DNA of 10,016 bases from SCQX01 sp035720945 (GTDB lineage Bacteria; Pseudomonadota; Gammaproteobacteria; Burkholderiales; Burkholderiaceae_B), in the NCBI GenBank assembly GCA_035720945.1, contig DASTNK010000139.1, forward strand, positions 1-10,016, in the 5' to 3' direction. The position numbers were made by a program, and so were the translations under genes. This document shows positions 6,002 through 10,016 of this stretch, in pieces. Below the pieces are notes generated by a model. It made no database searches. It was given only the letters and a program-made list of their open reading frames with translations, and had not been told where the DNA came from. How positions within the stretch are numbered: position 1 is the first letter of the stretch; each line of letters opens with the position of its first letter.

Positions 6002-7164
6002 CACAACCTGCCATCCAGCGCGTTGTGGAGAATGTCTGTGTATTGAGCGGGCGTGAACGGAATAGGATTGGTCGATGCCGAGGCATCGGCCACGGCCATG
6101 TGGCCAATGGCGTCCGCGCGATCATCCGGGATACCGATGTCGCGCAGCGTGTGCGGGATACCGACGTCATCGCGCAGGCGCAGTACCCAATCCAGGAAAC
6201 CTTGGAATGACGCGTCGGCCAACCCGAGATAACGGGCGGTGCGTGTCATTTTTTCGTTCACCAGGTCGCGGTTCGCCAGCAGGACGTAGGGCATGAGGAT
6301 GGCATTGAGCATGCCGTGGTGCGCGTCATACAGGGCGCCCAGGGGATGGGCCAGCGCGTGCATGGCACCGAGCCCCTTCTGGAAGGCGGTGGCGCCCATG
6401 CTCGATGCCACCAGCATGTGGTGTCGTGCATCGATATCGCCACCGTCGCGCACGGCGCCCGGCAGGTGTTGTCGCACCAGTCGGATGCCCTCGACGGCGA
6501 TGCCGGTGGCCATGGGGTGGTGCACTGGAGAACATAGCGCTTCCAGGTTGTGGGACAGCGCGTCCATGCCCGTGGCGGCTGTCAGGCGGGCCGGCAGGCC
6601 GGTGGTGAGTTCGGCGTCGAGAATCACCAGGCCGGGCAGCATGCGTGGGTGGAAGATGATGCGTTTGACATGCTCGGCTTCATCGGTGATGACCGAGGCG
6701 CGACCCACTTCGGAGCCGGTGCCGGCCGTGGTGGGCACCGCGAGAATGGGAGCGATGGCATTCACCTCGGCACGCAGATAGTTGTCGCCGATGTCTTCGA
6801 AATCCCAGAGCGGGCGGGATTGGCCGGCCACCAGGGCGATGGCCTTGGCGGCGTCGAGCCCCGAGCCGCCACCGAAGGCGATGACACTGTCGTGTCCCCC
6901 CGCCTTGTATGCCGCGACTCCGTCCTGGACGTTGGTGCCTGTCGGATTGCCCTTTATGTGGGAGAACACGGCGCATTCCAGTCCCGCCTCACGACAGTTG
7001 GCGACAACGCCCGCCACCATGGGGAGCGTGGCCAGGCCCGGGTCGGTGACGAGCAATGGGCGTTTCATGCCCAGTTGCCTGCAGTGCTGCGGCAGTTCGC
7101 GTATGCGGCCGGGCCCCGCCTTGATGGCGGTGGGGTAATTCCAGTTGACAGAAAGTCGCGTCAT
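6001..7164 (-). CDS. Iron-containing (group III) alcohol dehydrogenase
   Basis: This family oxidises alcohols, or reduces aldehydes, with NAD(P) and a divalent metal, usually iron, in the cytoplasm. The 387 residues match the normal family length. The N-terminal dinucleotide-binding domain has GGGSGLDAAK (98-107), and PTTAGTGSE (144-152) is the conserved stretch before the metal domain. The four ligands occur at the expected spacing: Asp201, His205, His269 (in GAMHALAHPLG) and His283 (in DAHHGMLNAILMP). Nothing essential is missing. The start ATG is 9 bases after the aldehyde dehydrogenase stop, with TAGG as a weak ribosome site, and its own stop overlaps the M81 start, so the three genes very probably share one mRNA. 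Placed beside a ligase of the glutamine synthetase family, the likely substrate is a free or gamma-glutamylated amino alcohol. That substrate is an inference from context. Confidence 0.93.
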   Translation of the reverse strand: MTRLSVNWNYPTAIKAGPGRIRELPQHCRQLGMKRPLLVTDPGLATLPMVAGVVANCREAGLECAVFSHIKGNPTGTNVQDGVAAYKAGGHDSVIAFGGGSGLDAAKAIALVAGQSRPLWDFEDIGDNYLRAEVNAIAPILAVPTTAGTGSEVGRASVITDEAEHVKRIIFHPRMLPGLVILDAELTTGLPARLTAATGMDALSHNLEALCSPVHHPMATGIAVEGIRLVRQHLPGAVRDGGDIDARHHMLVASSMGATAFQKGLGAMHALAHPLGALYDAHHGMLNAILMPYVLLANRDLVNEKMTRTARYLGLADASFQGFLDWVLRLRDDVGIPHTLRDIGIPDDRADAIGHMAVADASASTNPIPFTPAQYTDILHNALDGRL

Positions 7165-7173
7165 GATGAATGC

Positions 7174-8562
7174 CTACAGAGTACGCAGGTGATAGGATTT
7201 CGCCTGGGTCAGCGCGTGGTAGCCCAGGGTGGAAAGCGAGATGCCATGGCCGGTGTTTTTGACGCCGGTCCACGCCAGGCCAGGGTCTAGATAGTCGCAG
7301 CGGTTCATGAAGAATGTGCCGGTTTCGACCTGTCGGCCAATGCGCACGGCGGCGTCGGCATCCTGTGTGAACACGCAGGCGGTCAACCCATAATGGCTGT
7401 CGTTCATGAGGCCGATCGCCTGTTCGTCGCTGTCGACCGGCATGATGCCGGCCACGGGGCCGAAGCATTCCTCGTTCATCACCGCCATCGTATGGTCGAC
7501 ATTGACCAGCAACGCGGGGGCGACATAGGCGTTGTCATCGCGCGCCGCGCCGAAAGGCGCGGGATTCACCAGATTGCGCGCTCCCTGGCGAATCGCATCC
7601 CGCACCACGCCGCGGATCTCGCGCGCGGCCGCGAGACGCACCACCGGCCCCAGGGTGGTGTCGGGTGACATCGGGTCGCCGAGCACGTACTGCGCGGTCA
7701 GTGCGGCGGCGCGATCCACGAACTCCTGGTAGCGTTGGCGGGCCACATAAATACGCTGGATGCCGCAGCAAGACTGTCCTGAGTTGAAGTAGGCGCCGTC
7801 GACCAGGGTGGCCACTGCCTGTTCCAGATCGGCATCGGTGCGCACATAGGCTGGATCGCTTCCGCCGAGTTCCAGTCCGGCGCCGATGAACCGCCCCGCC
7901 AGCGCCTTTTCCACCGCTTGTCCGCCGAACACGGACCCCGTGAACGACACATAGCCGATTTCGGGCGCCCGCATCAGGCGCCCCACAGTGTCGTGGGTGG
8001 CGTGCACGTACTGGAACACCCCGTCGGGCAGCCCCGATTCCGTGAAGGCCCGAACCAGCAGTTCGGCGCACAGTGGCGTCTGATCGGAATGTTTGAGCAG
8101 CACCGTGTTGCCCGCCACCAGCGCTGGAACGATGCTGTTGACGGCGGTTAGCAACGGATAGTTCCAGGGGGCGATGGTCAGCACCGTGCCGACGGGCTCG
8201 CGGTCGATGTAGCGGGTGAAGTTGTCCTTCCGGGGAAGCACGATGGGGGCCAGCGCCTCCGGCGCGGCCGCGATCATGTGGCGCGCGCGCTCTTCGAAGC
8301 CATTGACTTCACCTGGTGTGTAGCGCAGCGGACGACCCATCTGGCGTGTGATGGCCTCGGCCGCCTCGGCCTTGCCGGCCACGAAACGGTCGACGGCGGC
8401 CGATACCGCGGCGCAGCGTTCGGCCAGGGGGCGGGCACCCCAGTCGCGCCGCGCCGCCTTGGCGCGCTCGAGCGCGCGGGCGATGTCGGCCTCGCTGGTG
8501 TAGGGGCGGCGCAGGAGTTCCCGCCCGTCTATGGGGCTGATGGTGACGAGTTCTGTGGACAT
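7174..8562 (-). CDS. NAD(P)-dependent aldehyde dehydrogenase
   Basis: The enzyme would oxidise an aldehyde to a carboxylate in the cytoplasm, taking the product of the adjacent alcohol dehydrogenase. From ATG 8562 the product has 462 residues, typical for the family's succinate-semialdehyde-like branch. Motifs in order are TIAPWNYPL with oxyanion Asn134, the cofactor-binding Lys157 in NTVLLKHSDQTP, FTGSVFGG (nucleotide loop, about 207-214), LELGGSDP with general base Glu231, and GQSCCGIQR with nucleophile Cys265; then EECFGPV and FMNR near the end. ATG 8562 begins STELVTISPIDG, the usual family start. A TTG at 8616 is also in frame but lies inside a dyad. Neither start has a clear Shine-Dalgarno. 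The gene sits 107 bases after the ligase gene and 9 before the alcohol dehydrogenase. The exact substrate cannot be read from sequence. Confidence 0.93.
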   Translation of the reverse strand: MSTELVTISPIDGRELLRRPYTSEADIARALERAKAARRDWGARPLAERCAAVSAAVDRFVAGKAEAAEAITRQMGRPLRYTPGEVNGFEERARHMIAAAPEALAPIVLPRKDNFTRYIDREPVGTVLTIAPWNYPLLTAVNSIVPALVAGNTVLLKHSDQTPLCAELLVRAFTESGLPDGVFQYVHATHDTVGRLMRAPEIGYVSFTGSVFGGQAVEKALAGRFIGAGLELGGSDPAYVRTDADLEQAVATLVDGAYFNSGQSCCGIQRIYVARQRYQEFVDRAAALTAQYVLGDPMSPDTTLGPVVRLAAAREIRGVVRDAIRQGARNLVNPAPFGAARDDNAYVAPALLVNVDHTMAVMNEECFGPVAGIMPVDSDEQAIGLMNDSHYGLTACVFTQDADAAVRIGRQVETGTFFMNRCDYLDPGLAWTGVKNTGHGISLSTLGYHALTQAKSYHLRTL

Positions 8563-8597
8563 GGCGAGGATGTGGACGGTTTGAGGATGATTGGAGG

Positions 8598-8629
8598 CCG
8601 GGCGTCGTTTGACCAAACGGCATACCCGG
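8598..8629. promoter_or_regulatory. Nested dyad in the ligase-aldehyde dehydrogenase spacer
   Basis: An inner dyad CGTTTG (8606-8611), AC, CAAACG (8614-8619) is flanked by a second pair, CCGGG (8598-8602) and CCCGG (8625-8629), about 32 bases in all. As RNA it could form a hairpin with an internal loop; as DNA it could be an operator. There is no T tract, so it is not an intrinsic terminator. It lies in the only sizeable gap of the right-hand operon. Confidence 0.4.
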
Positions 8630-8669
8630 GATTCAGGCGAGCCGGTTGGGCTTCAAATAGCCTGTGGAC

Positions 8670-10016
8670 TCATATGATTTCGAAATAGCGCTTCAGTTCC
8701 CAGTCGGTGACGTGGCGTCGGAATTCGCGTTCCTCCCATTCCCGGGTCGCGGCGAAATGCTCGACGAACGGGGCGCCGAACAACGCACGCGCCGTTTCGG
8801 ATTGCCGCAAGCGCTGAGCCGCGTCCCACAGCGTAGCGGGAAGGCGCAGGTGCTCGGGGAAGGTCTGGGCGTAGGCGTTGCCGGTGACCATGGGGCCGGG
8901 TTCGAGTTTCTGTTCGATGCCGGCCAGGCCGCTTCCCAGGGCGGCCGCCAAGGCGAGGTACGGGTTGGCGTCGGCTGAACCGATACGCACTTCGACCCGT
9001 TGCGATTTTTCCGAGCCGGGAATGACGCGCAGCGCGGTGGTGCGATTCTCGATGGCCCAGGTGGCGTTCAGCGGCGCCCAGTAGCCCGGCACCAGCCGGG
9101 AGTAGCTGTTGATGGTCTGGGCGTATAGGGCCATGAACTCGGGCAGGTAACGCTGCAGGCCCGCCACGAACTGCCTGTGGACGGTACTCATATTGTAAGG
9201 CTGGCTCTCGTCGAAGAAGGCGTTGCCTCCGGATTGGCGATCGCGCAGCGACAAGTGGATATGGCCGCTCTGGCCCGGCAGGTCGTGCGACCACTTGGCC
9301 ATGAATGTCGCCATCAGGGAATGCTGCTCCGCCAGCGCCTTGGTGAAGGTCTTGAACAGGAACCCCTTGTCGGCGGCCTTGGCGATCTCGTCGTAGGCGA
9401 TGGCCGCTTCGAGCACGCCCGGTCCGGTTTCGGTATGCAGACCTTCGATGGACATGTCCATTTTTTCGGTCAGATCGATTAGTTCGGCGTAGAAGTCGGA
9501 ATTGACCGTGCTGCGCAACACCGAGTAGCCAAAATTTCCCGGCGTCCAGGTTTCCAGGTTCCGATAGTTTTTTTCGCGCACCGACTTCGGTGTTTCATTG
9601 AACATGAAGAACTCATATTCGAGCGCGGAGAAGGCATCCAGGCCCATGTCGCGCGCCTTGTCGATCACGCGCTTCAGTAGGCGGCGTGGGCAGACTTCGG
9701 CGGCGCGGCCATCGAATTCCGCCAGAAAGAACAGCATGTCGTGGCCGTCGGCGTTTTTTTCCAGAGGCAGGCGCCGGCACGATACAGGGTCTATGCGCAC
9801 CTGGGCATCCGGGTAGGCGGTGTGCCAACCGGTGAACTGGACGTTGTCGTACATGGCGTCGTTGGAATCCCAACCCATGACGACGTCGCAGAACGCCAGT
9901 CCGGACTTCAACGCGCCGAGAAACTTGTCCTGGCGCACGTACTTGCCGCGCATGACACCGTCGATGTCGGACATGCCAAGCTTGATGTGGGTGAGACCGC
10001 TTTCCTTGACCAGGCG
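8670..10016 (-). CDS. Glutamine synthetase family gamma-glutamyl ligase, partial (5' end outside window)
   Basis: Members of this branch use ATP to join the gamma-carboxyl of glutamate to ammonia or, in PuuA- and IpuC-like enzymes, to an amine. The 448 visible residues are in frame to the right edge. The sequence before the first internal Met (LVKESGLTHIKLG then MSDIDGVMRGKYV) is standard N-terminal domain, so the true start lies outside. The catalytic domain has EYEFF (Glu133, Glu135), HTETGPGVLEAA (Glu196, Glu203, metal ligands), GQSGHIHLSL (His252, the substrate/ATP His region), NRTTALRV (Arg325) and RVEVRIGSADANPYLALAA (Glu342, Arg344). The usual DGSS segment of true glutamine synthetase is replaced by a region reading MGWDSNDAMYDN, which supports an amine-glutamylating rather than ammonia-assimilating enzyme. 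I see no adenylylation-type Tyr loop. Neighbouring dehydrogenases agree with a catabolic role. Substrate unknown. Confidence 0.88.
   Translation of the reverse strand, partial: RLVKESGLTHIKLGMSDIDGVMRGKYVRQDKFLGALKSGLAFCDVVMGWDSNDAMYDNVQFTGWHTAYPDAQVRIDPVSCRRLPLEKNADGHDMLFFLAEFDGRAAEVCPRRLLKRVIDKARDMGLDAFSALEYEFFMFNETPKSVREKNYRNLETWTPGNFGYSVLRSTVNSDFYAELIDLTEKMDMSIEGLHTETGPGVLEAAIAYDEIAKAADKGFLFKTFTKALAEQHSLMATFMAKWSHDLPGQSGHIHLSLRDRQSGGNAFFDESQPYNMSTVHRQFVAGLQRYLPEFMALYAQTINSYSRLVPGYWAPLNATWAIENRTTALRVIPGSEKSQRVEVRIGSADANPYLALAAALGSGLAGIEQKLEPGPMVTGNAYAQTFPEHLRLPATLWDAAQRLRQSETARALFGAPFVEHFAATREWEEREFRRHVTDWELKRYFEII

Noticed and set aside
8563..8616. TTG at 8616 as the aldehyde dehydrogenase start.
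   Set aside because: It has no ribosome site, lies in the dyad, and the family sequence begins at the ATG at 8562.
8670..9974. Treating the Met at 9974 as the start of the glutamine-synthetase-like protein.
   Set aside because: The frame continues to the window edge and the upstream residues (ESGLTHIKLG) are normal N-terminal-domain sequence for the family, so the gene is cut by the edge.
1..10016. CRISPR arrays, tRNA/rRNA genes, insertion sequences, prophage or attachment sites.
   Set aside because: I saw no regularly spaced repeats, no transposase or integrase coding sequence, no terminal inverted repeats around a gene and no tRNA-like clover pattern.

Overview
The window looks like chromosomal DNA of a high-GC, flagellated betaproteobacterium, probably in the Burkholderiales (Alcaligenaceae-like). 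This rests on base composition, codon use and the style of the FliA, FliD and FliS proteins; no rRNA or other firm taxonomic marker is present. I see no tRNA, rRNA, CRISPR array, insertion sequence or prophage gene.

Left part (1-2517, minus strand) is the flagellar filament-cap and export-chaperone cluster, transcribed flaG > fliD > fliS > fliT, with fliT running off the left edge. FlaG affects filament length, FliD is the filament cap, FliS the flagellin chaperone and FliT the FliD chaperone. These are late flagellar genes. fliA, the flagellar sigma factor (sigma-28) that normally drives them, lies just upstream on the opposite strand (2782-3543). The 264-base divergent spacer holds a sigma-28-like -35 box (TAAAGTTT) reading towards flaG.

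Middle part (3544-4384) holds two small genes facing each other: a DUF2007-type protein (plus strand) and a four-helix membrane protein related to the haem-copper oxidase/nitric oxide reductase subunit I fold (minus strand). A long imperfect inverted repeat lies where they meet.

Right part (4535-10016, minus strand) looks like one catabolic operon transcribed from right to left: a glutamine-synthetase-family ligase (its start lies beyond the right edge), an aldehyde dehydrogenase, an iron-type alcohol dehydrogenase and an M81/MlrC-type metallopeptidase. The last two junctions are a 9-base gap and a stop/start overlap. The gene set fits a gamma-glutamylation route: a ligase puts glutamate on an amine or amino alcohol, two dehydrogenases oxidise the alcohol to an acid, and an amide hydrolase, possibly the M81 protein, releases the product. 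The enzyme families are clear; the pathway and substrate are inference.

Intergenic regions are short (none over 300 bases). They contain a few dyads and hairpins, described below with low to moderate confidence.
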